Of a DNA stretch of 64,000 nt, positions 48,552-59,577 are shown piece by piece. Under the pieces are notes generated by a model that was given only the letters and a program-made list of their open reading frames with translations, had not been told where the DNA came from and did not search any database. The stretch spans positions 44,430,938-44,494,937 of the forward strand of contig NC_083337.1 in the NCBI RefSeq assembly GCF_019175385.1, given 5' to 3'. Position numbers and translations under genes: made by a program. The stretch's first letter is position 1. Every line of letters begins with the position of its first letter. The stretch is from Lycium barbarum (lineage: Eukaryota; Streptophyta; Magnoliopsida; Solanales; Solanaceae).

Positions 48552-49712
48552 ATGGCCGGTGACGCCGTAGCTCCTCCACCACCACCCAAAATTGAGTCTA
48601 ATTCTCCCTATTTTATCGGTCCTCAAGACCGACCCGGGGACTATATCACGCCTACTCGTTTCAAGGGCGCATCAAATAACGCTGCCGTCGGTCAGCACTT
48701 TACTTCCGATCAATGGAAGGATATTACGGGATTTTTTGGTAATGCTACAATTCCCGAAAATCGCTTGAATGGTAAGTTTGATGTTTTTTCTTGGATTATT
48801 GACACTGGTGCTACTCATCATGTTACCGGTGAGAAATCTTGGTTGTTTGATGTCCATACTGTTGATTGTCCTATTGGTTTGCCTAATGGTGAAAAGGTGT
48901 TTGCTTCTTTGGAAGGTTCTGTTCGACTGTCAGATAAAATCACCTTACATCATGTCCTTTATGTGCCTTATTTACGTTGCAACTTACTCTCCGTCCCCCA
49001 ACTTACTGATAATTTACATACTATTGTCTCTTTTAATTCTTATATATGTGCTATTCAGGACCCACTGAAGGAGCTGATTGGAACGGGAGTTAGGAGGGAC
49101 GGACTATACTATTTTAGCAAACCGGACGGACTATACTATTTTAGCAAACCGAACGTGGTGCAACATGTGTCTACTGTCGTGGCAACGTCCGCATTGGAAT
49201 TGTGGCATCGACGATTGGGGCATCCTTCCGAGAGAGCAGTTAAGTTGCTTCCTCATGTCAGTAGTGATAAGAGTAGTTTAGCAAAGGATTGTGAAGTGTG
49301 TTTACGTGCTAAGCATCCTAGAGACAAATTTTCTTTAAGTGATAATAATGCATCTAGAATATTTGAGAAAATACATTGTGATTTGTGGGGCCCATATCGC
49401 CATGTTTCGTCGTGTGGAGCTCGTTATGTTTTAACAATTGTTGATAATTTTTCCCGAGCTATTTGGATTTACTTGTTGGTTGATAAAACAGAAGTGTTTC
49501 CGATGTTTATGGCTTTTGTTGCTATGGTTGATCGACAATTTAATCAAACAATTAAAGTTGTACAAAGTGATAATGGTACCGAATTTAATTGTTTGATCGA
49601 TTATTTTTCCACCACTGGTATTTTGTTTCAAACCTCTTGTGTGGGTACTCCGCAACAGAATGGGAGGGTAGAGAGGAAGCATAAACATGTGTTGAATGTT
49701 GCGAGGCTCTAA
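48552..49712 (+). pseudogene. Copia Gag stub fused to protease and integrase
   Basis: The ATG at 48552 follows the primer site. The first about 40 residues are a Gag N-terminus (SPYFIGPQDRPGDYITPTRF). The sequence then jumps in frame to the segment before the protease, so capsid and zinc knuckle are missing. The protease box WIIDTGATHHVTG is intact. Integrase shows the zinc-binding H, H, C, C (LWHRRLGHP to CEVCLRAK) and the catalytic D, D, E (IHCDLWGPY, VQSDNGTEF, NGRVERKH). A 27-bp tandem duplication (DGLYYFSKP twice) lies at about 49100-49150. The frame ends at 49712 after a single-base deletion near 49706. Confidence 0.9.
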
Positions 49713-49726
49713 GATTTCAGGCCAAT

Positions 49727-50152
49727 TTGCCTATTTTTTTCTGGGGTGAATGTGTTCTTGCTGCATCTCATCTCATAAATCGTACCCCTACACCCAAATT
49801 GGAAAATAAAACACCTTTTGAAATTTTATTCAATAAACCTCCTTCTTTTGATGTTATTCGTACTTTTGGGTGTTTGTGCTTTGCTCATAATCAAAAAACT
49901 CAGGGTGAAAAATTTGCTAGTCGGAGCAGAAAGTGTTTGTTTGTGGGATATCCATTTGGTAAGAAGGGGTGGCGGTTGTTTGATCTTGATACGAAGGAAT
50001 TTTTTGTCTCTCGTGATGTAAAGTTTGTGGAGGATGTGTTTCCTTTTGCTTGTCCGGAAGATGTTAATATTTCGTCTAGTTTTTTTGATGAGGGTGCTGA
50101 AATTGATCGTGATTTTATGGTGTACGGGGATGAATTAGGGGGGCGAAGTTGA
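49727..50152 (+). pseudogene. Copia integrase C-terminal region
   Basis: The frame continues after the deletion. FFWGECVLAASHLINRTPT, then PFEILFNKPPSFDVIRTFGC and KCLFVGYPFGKKGWRLFD are typical of the Copia integrase C-terminus and linker. It stops after a run of G (about 50138-50143), where one extra base shifts the frame. Confidence 0.88.
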
Positions 50153-52127
50153 TAGTTCGGAGGCTGCCGAGCAGCAGCCGCAAACCACTGCCCAACCAGC
50201 GCCTGCTGGCAGCCAGGCCGAGCTGCAGCTAGCGGCCACTGTCCAGCCCGCTGGGAACCCAGCGCCAGCTGGCAGCGAGGCTGAGCGGCTGCCAACAGCC
50301 ACTTCACAGCACGCTGGCAGCGAGGGGGGCAGCAACACCATACCCCAGTCACAAATGTGGAAGGTGGGGCGTGGTTTGCGGGAGAAATTTCCCTCTGTTG
50401 TGCTTCGTGATTATGTGACACACTCAGTTTTTACTAATAGTCCGTCCCCTACAACTCCTGTTAACAATCAATCCTCAGGTACTCCCTATCCTTTGGCACA
50501 CTATATTAATTGTGACAATTTTTCTGTAAATTATCGTAAGTTTCTTGCAGCTATTATTTCGGGTAAGGATCCTAAGACCTTCAAAGAAGCCATGAAACAC
50601 GAAGGTTGGAGACATTCAATGAAAGAAGAGATACGTGCATTGGAAGACAATGGTACATGGACTTTAGAACATCTTCCTCCGGGTAAGAAAGGACTTGGTA
50701 ATCAATGGGTGTACAAGACCAAGTTTTTGTCAAATGGAGATGTGAAACGGCTCAAATCGCGCTTGGTTGTGTTGGGAAATCATCAACAAGCGGGGATTGA
50801 CTACAATGAAACTTTTGCTCCGGTCGCCAAGATGACTACTGTTCGAGCCTTCCTAGTCATTGCAGCATCCAAAAATTGGGAACTTCACCAAATGGATGTT
50901 CATAATGCCTTTTTACATGGTGACCTTGATGAGGAGGTGTATATGAAGCTCCCTCCCGGGTTTGAAAGTCCAGATCCTACGTTGGTGTGTCGTTTGCGCA
51001 AATCGCTGTATGGGTTAAAACATGCCCCTAGATGTTGGTTTGCAAAATTGGTGACTGCTTTGAAAGGGTACGGTTTCCTTCAATCTTATTCTGATTATTC
51101 TCTTTTTACATTTACTAGAGGGACTATTCAGATTAATATCTTGGTTTATGTTGATGATCTTATTATATCTGGGAATGATTCCGCTGCACTTGCAACTTTC
51201 AAAGCCTATTTGAGTGATTGTTTCAAAATGAAAGACCTTGGGTCTCTCAAATATTTTTTGGGTATTGAAGTAGCTCATAGTTCATCAGGGTTGTTTTTGT
51301 GTCAACGCAAGTATACTCTTGATATTATCTCTGAAGCAGGATTGTTAGGCGCAAAGCCAAGTGGGTTCCCTATTGAGCAAAATCATAAACTTGGCATTGG
51401 AAATGGAGATTTGTTGTCGGATCCGGAGGTCTACTGTAGATTAGTCGGGCGTTTGATTTATTTGGGGGTCACTCGACCGGACTTGGCATATTCTGTTCAT
51501 ATTTTGTCTCAATTCATGCAAAAACCCCGGATTGAACATTGGGAAGAGGTCTTACGAGTGGTCCGTTATTTGAAAGGCACACCAGGACAGGGTATTTTGT
51601 TACGTGCTGACAGTGAGTTGACTTTGCAGGGATGGTGTGATTCTGATTGGGCGGCTTGTCTGCTTACTCGTCGTTCGTTGACAGGTTGGCTAGTATTTCT
51701 AGGTCAATCTCCCATCTCTTGGAAGACAAAGAAGCAGCACACAGTTTCTAGATCTTCTGTAGAGGCTGAATATAGGTCCATGGCTACGGTCACTTGTGAG
51801 TTGAAGTGGCTGAGAGGTCTGCTGTTGAGTTTAGGTATACAACATCCCAAGGCGATCAAATTGTTTTGTGATAGTCAGTCCGCTTTGCACATCGCAAAAA
51901 ATCCGGCTTTCCATGAACGAACAAAGCACATTGAGGTAGATTTTCACTTTGTTCGTGATGCAATTAATGAAGGTTTGATTTCTCCGTCACACGTTTCAAC
52001 ATCTTCACAATTGGCAGACATTTTTACCAAAGCTCTCGGCAAAACTCAGTTTGACTTCTTGCTTTCCAAGTTGGGCATTTTTTATTCCCATGCTCCAACT
52101 TGGGGGGGGGGGGGTATTGCGGTATAA
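50153..52127 (+). pseudogene. Copia reverse transcriptase and RNase H (continuous frame)
   Basis: After the G-run shift the frame stays open from about 50142 to 52127. The first about 65 codons are a GC-rich, Ala/Pro/Gln-rich linker (50150-50340). RT follows: EIRALEDNGTWTLEHLPPGK, NETFAPVAKMTTVRAFL, QMDVHNAFLHGDLDEEVYM and the catalytic YVDDLIISGND. RNase H shows GWCDSDWAA, SSVEAEYRSMA and FCDSQSALHIAKNP. All catalytic residues are present. The enzyme copies Copia RNA to DNA. The 3' LTR follows right after the polypurine tract. Confidence 0.93.
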
Positions 52128-52347
52128 TATCTTGATATTATTTGATATTATTTGGTAGCATATTTGTAGGGAGATAATTACCATATATTAGTTAGTTTCC
52201 TTGTTTCACTAATTACCATATATTAGTTAGTTTCCTTGTTTCACTAGGATCTTAGTTTCATTGTTTCACTAGGGTTCAAGATTGTATCCTATATATATTC
52301 TCTCTTGGTGAATGAATGGAACAAGTCAAGATTGTATAGTTTCTACA
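52115..52347 (+). mobile_element. 3' LTR of the Copia element
   Basis: At 233 bp it is the same length as the 5' LTR, with three substitutions by eye, and is followed by cttac. Confidence 0.93.
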
Positions 52348-52352
52348 CTTAC

Positions 52353-52916
52353 CCATATCTTATCCATTTTATAACTTGGTTTGTAAAATTCTGAACATGT
52401 ATTTATAAAGCTAATATGTGCTTTATGAACATAATGTCTAGATATGTTATGAGTTTCGTCCATTTGCATGGCTGCAACTGGTTTTCCGAGAACTTTTATC
52501 AGATTAGGAGGGACTATTCTTTTATTTATTATACACTTTGGGCATCCTGAATCTACTAATGCTAATGTGTGTATTTCATAATCATTTGTTTTAATTCTTG
52601 CAAGTATTTTTATTGGTCCTAATTTTTTATCTTCATTACATACTAATGCTTCATGATCCTCTACACTCATTAGTTCTGCTTGAGAATCTTCTGGTATTGG
52701 TTTTAATGGTCTTATTATTGGTTGTATATTGGTTAAACTTATTTCTTCACTTTCACTATCTTTTTGTTTTCCTTTTTCTAATTTATGTAGTCTAGTTTCT
52801 AATTCATTTATTCTTATTTCTAATGTTATTATTCTTAGGTTGATAGTAGGGTCTTCAATCTTCTTATGTTTTTCTTCTTTATTTATTTTTGTTTCAAATT
52901 CTTTTTCTATACACAT
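52353..52916 (-). pseudogene. Viral protease N-terminal half and preceding coiled coil
   Basis: The frame opens with a predicted coiled coil (LRIITLEIRINELETRLHKL). It leads to the protease active site ALVDSGCPKCIIN, in which the Asp-Ser-Gly triad is kept. It is cut by the Copia element before the second conserved stretch, which resumes at 48266. This protease cuts viral polyproteins in Caulimoviridae. The start at 52916 is the first in-frame ATG; the true polyprotein may begin further upstream. Confidence 0.84.
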
Positions 52917-52949
52917 TATGCATCCTTCTATATAACAATTTTTACATTT

Positions 52950-53513
52950 AGCTCGTTTTCCCTACTATGGTACCATTTACAAAAGAAACATGCATTACTA
53001 TCTAATCCTTCTTTCGAACTCATGATTACAGTCTTCAGATATATTTGCTAGATTATCTGTTTGAATTGCTTCTAAATCTAAATTTTTCTGATCCTATTTC
53101 ATTAATTAATTCTTTTGCTTCTGAGTCTGATGAATCTGTATTGATTTTTTCTTCAGTATCTACACTTACTATGGAATATATACTTTCTAGTGTCTGACAT
53201 ATATTCATCTACATTTATTAAAGTTTCTTGAAAATCTTCAATCAACTGTGAATTTCTTGTCTTATTATTTATTCTTTTTGGGCATGTATTTTCTAAGTGT
53301 TCTACACTTCCACAAGTAAAACATTCCAGTTTATTTTTATAATTTCTTTCAGTTCTATATTTTCTTACATGTCTATTTCTGTCTAAATAAGGTTTTCTCG
53401 CTGCTGACTTTCTAAGATAATATCTCTTTTTATTATATTGAGGATAATTTCTATTATATTGAGGTCTATAGTTTCTATGCTTTTTATTTCTATAGTTGTC
53501 TTTATCATAGCTA
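52950..53513 (-). pseudogene. Viral coat protein C-terminal part with zinc knuckle
   Basis: A basic stretch (about 53350-53430, rich in Arg, Lys and Tyr) is followed by the CCHC knuckle CFTCGSVEHLENTC at about 53285-53330, with all four ligands. An acidic tail follows, with stops. This is the usual RNA-binding end of caulimovirid coat proteins. It continues 58303-58713 across the hAT insertion. Confidence 0.8.
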
Positions 53514-53521
53514 TGAGTGGT

Positions 53522-53705
53522 TAGGGCTGTTCACAGTTTTGGTTAAAACCAAAACCAAACCGAAAATTTAACCAAACCGAATAAAAAAACCGACATTTGA
53601 TTTGGTTTGGTTTGGTTTGGTTTTAAATTTGAAAAACCGATAATATTTGGTTTGGTTATGGTTATAGTAAAAAATAACCGAATAAATAACCGAACCGAAC
53701 CGATA
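53522..53705. repeat. Left terminal and subterminal region of the hAT element
   Basis: The terminal repeat TAGGGCTGTTCA is followed by repeated ACCAAACCGA and TTTGGTTTGG motifs on both strands. The matching right end is at about 58095-58256. Confidence 0.85.
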
Positions 53706-54365
53706 ATTATATACATAAAAATTTATAATTATTTATATGTATAATATTAGTTTTTTATAATTAATTAATAATATTTTATACCTTTTAATTATTAATTTAG
53801 TTTTAGTCTCCATATTTTTAAAGCCCATGTCTTAAAACAATATGCCCAAGCCCAACAATCCGAGCCCAAGTCTTAACCTGTGAACACTGAACAGCCCTTT
53901 AACCGTAAGGATAAAATGTAAAAACCCTACAATCTCTTTTCATTTCACATTTCTGATTTCTGAATTCGGATTTTTGTTCCAACCTAAGAACAAGACAAGC
54001 AGAGGCTCATGTTTCTTGCATAGTCACGGTCATAGACTCACAGTAAAGGCTCAAGAGCAACCTCAACTCTTCAAGAACAAGGCTGTCAAATTTTGAGAAG
54101 GTTTGTAAGAATTTGTTTCGAATTTTAAGTTGATTTTAAGTTGTTTCCTTTTTTGTTTCGAATTTTTAAGTTGATTTTAAGTTATTTCCTTTTCGGTTTT
54201 GAATGTTTAAGTTGATTTCAAGTTGTTTCCTTTGTTAGCTACTTGATTTTAATTTGTTTCCTTTTCTGTTTCGAATTTTTACCTTTATAGTGGGATTATA
54301 CTGGGCTTGTTGTTGTTGTTATTTTTTCTTGTCCGAATAGGTCCTAAACTTCTAATATTTTTCAG

Positions 54366-56526
54366 ATGAAAAGGGCAGAGGTTGAAGATTTGGAGGTTGA
54401 AGATTTGGAGGTTGAACATTTGGAGGTTGAACATTTGGAGGTTCCTAAAGATAGTTCAGTAACACCAACATCTGCTGTAACTGGTAATGCTCCTAATACT
54501 TCTTCCGTGCGTAAACCACCTAAAAAAAAGAAAAGAACTACTCCTTGTAGTCGAGACCCTAGCCCTAGGGATAATGGTAGAAAAACAGCTGAAATTTGGG
54601 ATCATTACACACAGTTTACTAATAAAATGGGGGAATTGAGGGCAAAATGCAAGTACTGCCCCAAAGACTTCGCTTGCCCTTCTAATTATGGGACTTCTAA
54701 TCTTTGGGGACATTTGCTTAACAAGTGTGAGAAATACCCTTTTAAGACTATTGATAGGAAGCAGACAACACTCAATATTAAACCTATTAAAGGAGGGGGA
54801 CAAGGAGGTTTGGAAAAGGTTGTTTATAATGTTGTCGAAGTTAGAAGGGTCATTGCCGAGTTTGTTATAATAGATGAACAACCGTTTAAAGTCGTTGAGG
54901 GGGAAGGCTTTAAGAGGCTAATGGCGGTTGTTTTGCCTAATTTTGAGTTACCTTCTCGCATTACTGTTGCTAGAAAATGTTTAAAAATTTATGAAGAAGA
55001 GAAACAAAAGCTTAAAAGGCTTGTTAAAGATCAATGTGTTTGTCTTACTAGCGACACATGGACGTCAATCCAAAATTTGACTTATATGGTCATTACTGCT
55101 CACTGGATTGATGATCAGTGGAATTTGCAAAAAAAAAATTCTTAACTTTTTTCAAACTCCAGATCATAAGGGTGAGACAATTGCAAAAGGAATTGAAGCT
55201 TGTTTGTTAGATTGGGAGATCGAGAACATATTCACGGTGACACTAGATAATGCATCAGCTAATGATGCTGCAATCAGGTACTTGAAAGGGAGAATTAATG
55301 ATTGGAATGGTGTCATATTGGGAAATAATTTTTTACACGTTCGGTGTAATGCTCATATCTTGAATTTGATTGTAAAAGAAGGATTGAGTGAACAAAATGA
55401 GTCCATTTCTCGGGTAAGGCGTGCTGTGAAATATGTTAAGTCTTCTCCTGCAAGAACTGCTTCCTTTAAGTCATATGTTGAGAAGGTAAAACTAGACACC
55501 CATGGCCTTTTGAGTTTGGATGTTGAGACGAGGTGGAACTCTACATACTTGATGTTAAATACAGCTGTACAATTTGAAAAAGCCTTTTCAAGAATGTATA
55601 TTGATGATCATAAGTACTTTAACTATTGTCTTGAATTGAGTGGAACAACAGTGCATCCATCTTCGGAAGATTGGAAGAATGTGAAAGTCTTTCTCAAGTT
55701 TCTTGAGATTTTCTATAAAACCACTTTGAAGTTTTCGAGTACTTTGCATGTTACTTCAAATTGTTTCTTCCATGAGCTTTTTAATCTTCAAAGCATAATT
55801 GTCCAGTATTCGAATTGTAGCGATTCAATTTTGACTGATATGGCTAGGAAGATGAAAATTAAGTTTGATAAATATTGGGGTGATTTTGAGGATATGAACA
55901 TGTTGTTATTTGTTGCCGTTGTGTTGGATCCTCGCTATAAAATGAAGTATGTGAAGTTCCTTTTTAACAATTTTTATGATCCTTTGGAGGGAAATGGAAA
56001 GTCTACTAAAGTGGTGAACACTTTAACTCGCTTGTATAATCATTATAAGAATTCTATTTCTGGGCCTTCTAGTGAAAATATTGGAGATCAAACTAGTGTG
56101 ATGAGTCAAATTGGTGCAATAAATAGTTCTGATGTGTGGCAATCGCAATGGGAGAAATTTCTTGAAGATGAGAATGATGTTGATAATAAGTCTGATCTTG
56201 AAAATTATTTGATGGATGATCTGGAGAAGGTTAAGGATTTCAATATCTTGACTTGGTGGAAATCTTCATCTGACAGATATCCTATTGTCTCTAGGATTGC
56301 AAGAGATGTACTTGCTATTCCTACATCTACTGTTGCCTCGGAATCAGCTTTTAGCACCGGTGGTCGGATACTTGATTGTTATCGAAGTTCTCTATCGACA
56401 AAGACAGCTGAAGCTCTTGTTTGTTGTCAACAATGGTTGCGGTCAACATCTAAAGAATGCAAGCTTGAAGACCTTTTAGAAGAAATTCAAAATCTTGAGA
56501 TCGCTGAAAAAGGTAATTTTACATAA
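54366..56526 (+). pseudogene. hAT transposase, one frameshift in an A run
   Basis: This enzyme cuts out and reinserts the hAT element. Frame 1 (54366-55145) starts with repeats of EVEDLEVEHLEV, has a Lys-rich nuclear-signal-like KPPKKKKRT, then a BED zinc finger (IWDHYTQFT, CKYCPKDFACPS, LWGHLLNKC). The first catalytic Asp is in LTSDTWTS. Frame 2 (to 56526) has the second Asp (TLDNASAND), the RW block (DVETRWNSTYLM), the Glu in STVASESAFS and the C-terminal dimerisation domain (SSLSTKTAEALVCCQQWL). The frames are joined at a run of ten A (55129-55138), one base too many. No other damage is seen. Confidence 0.93.
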
Positions 56527-58094
56527 TTAACTATATGAATATTTGTTTCACTTACTACTGCTGCTGGAAACTGAGCTACTGCTGAACTATGCTGCTGCCA
56601 CAGTTTCAGCAGTTGGTAAAAATTCGAAACAGACTGTCAAAATTCGAAGTTGTTTCCTTTTCTATTTTGAATTTTTACCTCAAGTACAAGACTGTCAAAC
56701 TCCTAATTGTCATCATGCTTAAAACATGCAGAAAAATGTGATTGGTTTAAACCTTGTTTGGTCCATTTTTGCGTCTTATAATATTGGGATTTATCATTCA
56801 TGAATGGACTTGTATTGCTGGATATTCTCTGAGTTTGATGTTACTAGTCTTTTTTTTTTTTAAACAATGAAGTCTGCTCAAAATATTACTAAAAGCAAAA
56901 ACTGAACCATGCAGCACATGTAGCATCTTTTAAAAACAGATAAGCTGAAATCTCAATCTCCAACGCACTACTGAAAGGTTAGTTATAAAGTGTATTGTTT
57001 GTGTGGAAGTTAAGTTTTGTGCTGCTTTTATATTTAAAAATTTCATGTTGACGTCTTGACGATGCAAATTAAGGAAACTGTGAGTCTTATAAAGTGTATT
57101 GTTTGTGTGGAGTCTTATCATTTGAATTGATAAAAATACACTGCTTTTATAAAGTGTATTGTTTGTGTGGAGTCTTAATTAGCTACTTTATAACATGGAT
57201 CAGCCTTATGCTTGATTGCCTTCCAATCTGTCATCTTTCTTTACTTTAGAATCAAAAGGAGACTTCTAAATCTGTCTGTCAACACCTTTTCTTATAACTA
57301 TATTCTTAACTCTTGAAAGGACCAGTTCCACCAAAAAGGTGTAATGTCAATAAAGCAGTCATAAGATAACCTTTTGGCACTTGAAAACATTCAAAGCTAG
57401 TGCTAGTAATACTAGTACAAAATAATGTACTTTGTTTACGAACTGATGCCTTCCTTTATCAGAGGCAGATGCAGCCTTATTTACTGGTTGGTTCAACTCA
57501 AATGCGCAATGGATTCAACGGCAAAAATTAAAATATTGAACTCATCAAAGCAATCAAACAGTAAACACCCAACGCAAAGTATGTAGTTATCATTTGAATT
57601 GTTGATTTCTGATTTGGATTCTTAAAATCAATAATGGAATTAACAACTGTTTTGTGTGAGGCAAATTAAGGAAACTGTGGTGCTGCTGTTACACTTTAAG
57701 TTTTGGGGCAAAGTTGCTGCTATATTTGTTGGCTAAGCTGCTATACCTTTATGTTTTTAGGCATTTAATGCCTAATATCGTGATTTTTTTTGCAGATTCT
57801 CTGGGCACTGTTTTGAGCATTGATTAGTTTGGAGCTTAAGCTAAGGAAGATGGTAGAAGTACTTTTGATTATATTATGAATTCTCTAGTTAATTTAGTTT
57901 AAATATGTAATTTTTTCATTTTTATGGATAAAGTTGTTTGTATTTTAGAACCTCTGTTTGACTTGTTCTTTTGAATCTAAACTGCTTTGCAAGTTTGGTT
58001 CACCTGATTTGCCATCAGCTTGTGGGCAGTGAGGAAAAAAGAGTTTCATAAGAAATTTGAAGAATGTAGAGATAGAATATTTGAATTGTCGCGG
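56527..58094 (+). other. 3' region of the hAT element, no gene
   Basis: This is AT-rich, without a motif-bearing frame. TATAAAGTGTATTGTTTGTG occurs three times (about 56985, 57088, 57149). There may be untranslated exons of the transposase gene near 57795-57900 (a TGCAG acceptor-like site), but this is speculative. Confidence 0.5.
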
Positions 58095-58264
58095 CTAGTC
58101 ATAAACCAAAAAACCGAACCAAACTGACAATAACCAAACCGGTGGTTATTATTTTACTTGGTTTGGTTATGGTTTTAAACATTTAAAAACCGACTAAATT
58201 GGTTTGGTTATGGTTTTGACCAATAACCGACCCAAACCGAATCATGAACACCCCTATGAGTGGT

Positions 58265-58713
58265 GTAGACCACACTTTTACAAAAACTCATTTCATTTTG
58301 TTTTAATTGTTTTTGTATTTGTATATGTGTACATTTTTCCTGTAGTATATCCATATATGTTGTATTCTATGCCCTATTGACCATTTTAGATTAGGGTTTT
58401 GTACTACTCCATCTCTCTTATTCCATCTATCCTCTATTTCTCGTCCTAAAGCTCCTGGTAATTTATTAAATAATTTTTTACCTAAATCTTGCTCGAAAGA
58501 GTTTCCGCATATAGTACAATAGTAAAAATAATCATTCAAAAACTTCTTAATATGAAACCAACTACTTATACTTAATTGTTCTAGTTTTATTACTGCATTT
58601 CTTTGTAATACTAGTAATCCATTATTTGGGTCTTCTCCTGTGATTAAAGTATGTATTTTGTTAGTAAAATTAGATGGGTTTGCTCCCATGGATACTAAAT
58701 ATTGAAATTCCAT
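58265..58713 (-). pseudogene. Viral coat protein, central part
   Basis: A 136-codon frame belongs to the caulimovirid coat region. It includes WFHIKKFLNDYFYYCTICG, then LFNKLPGALGREIEDRW and SIGHRIQHIWIYYRK, which match the conserved capsid core of Caulimoviridae in pattern. It ends at the hAT insertion and resumes at 53513. The flanking frame at 58897-59577 is the N-terminal part; a stop/frame change near 58720-58890 separates them. Confidence 0.8.
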
Positions 58714-58896
58714 TGGGAAATTTTTCTTTGTATGCTTCCCATAAAGCCTTGGCTGATTCTCCTAAGAATGTTTCTAGACATTTATACATTGTTTCTGCAT
58801 CTGTGTCATTATAAGTTTTTATATAGTCCGCTACTACTATTCCTTTCCAAAGGTCTATTACTGAATTTCATCTTTGTGGATCATGAGCTGCTATAT

Positions 58897-59577
58897 TTAG
58901 TATTTACCTTTTTTACCTCCTTCTTGAAGAGTAAAAGGTTCTACTATAGGCATTCTTTTTCCTGATGGTTTTATATTGTCTATGGGTTCTCCTTCTATTC
59001 TAAACACTCTTCTTCTAGGTACATTTCCCGTACTCGTGTCTACAGTGTATTGTTCTCCAATAGTTCTCTGAAATGGAGTAGAACTAGACGCACTAGATTC
59101 CATTAATTCTTTTTGACTTATTATTGAGTCTAATTCTATTTCTTCATCACTGTCTTGTATATCCTTTAATATTGTATCAAATTCGTATGATTTCTTTTGA
59201 GACATTTTTTCTACTCTATATCCCCAATTATTAGTTCTGAATTCACATATTTTAAAATGGCTTATAGCTTTTTCTAATCTTAGGTTCTCTAACTTACATC
59301 CTTTACATTTAAAAAAATTATATTTATTTTCTTTATGGAGTTCTTTTGCTTTTTCTATAGCAATATCTACTTCAAAATCTTCTTGTATTAATTCTATATT
59401 CATGAGATTTGACTTAGTAGTTTCATTCTCTCCTATCATACTTTCTTCTTCTATGTCTCTTTGTGGTGTGTAATTATAATTGATAAATCTTATAGATGTC
59501 TCTCCTCTCAAATTAGTGTACATTAGGTGCGACTCAGGCTGCAAAATCTTTTTTCTATTAAAGTCTTCTAAATTCAT
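58897..59577 (-). pseudogene. Viral coat protein, N-terminal part
   Basis: A 226-codon open stretch. Its ATG at 59577 overlaps the stop of the movement protein frame as ATGA, a coupling typical of compact viral genomes. It contains a Cys pair (FFKCKGCKLENLRLEKA) and acidic, Ser-rich segments before a basic C-terminus (GKRMPIVEPF, GGKKGKY). I assign it to the coat precursor by position and composition rather than by a sharp motif. Confidence 0.7.

Larger units (their letters stand above)
48272..52347 (+). mobile_element. Copia retrotransposon with deleted gag (4076 bp)
   Basis: Two 233-bp LTRs (48272-48504 and 52115-52347) flank the element, with exact target duplications cttac (48267-48271, 52348-52352). 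A primer-binding site starts at 48505 (TGGTATCAGGCC) and a polypurine tract of T plus about 13 G lies at 52101-52114. The LTRs start TATTG rather than TG and end CA. They differ at only three positions by eye, so the insertion is fairly recent. Protein motifs suggest the Ale/Retrofit lineage. It lies in the protease gene of the pararetrovirus, in the opposite orientation. Confidence 0.95.
53522..58256 (+). mobile_element. hAT DNA transposon (4735 bp)
   Basis: An exact 8-bp target duplication (tgagtggt at 53514-53521 and 58257-58264) flanks the element. Short terminal inverted repeats start TAGGG(C/G)TGTTCA. Subterminal regions at both ends are packed with AACCAAACCGAA-type and TTGGTTTGG motifs, probably transposase binding sites. 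A transposase of about 720 codons lies at 54366-56526. The 8-bp duplication and the BED/dimerisation domains place it in the hAT superfamily. It lies in the coat gene of the pararetrovirus. Confidence 0.96.
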
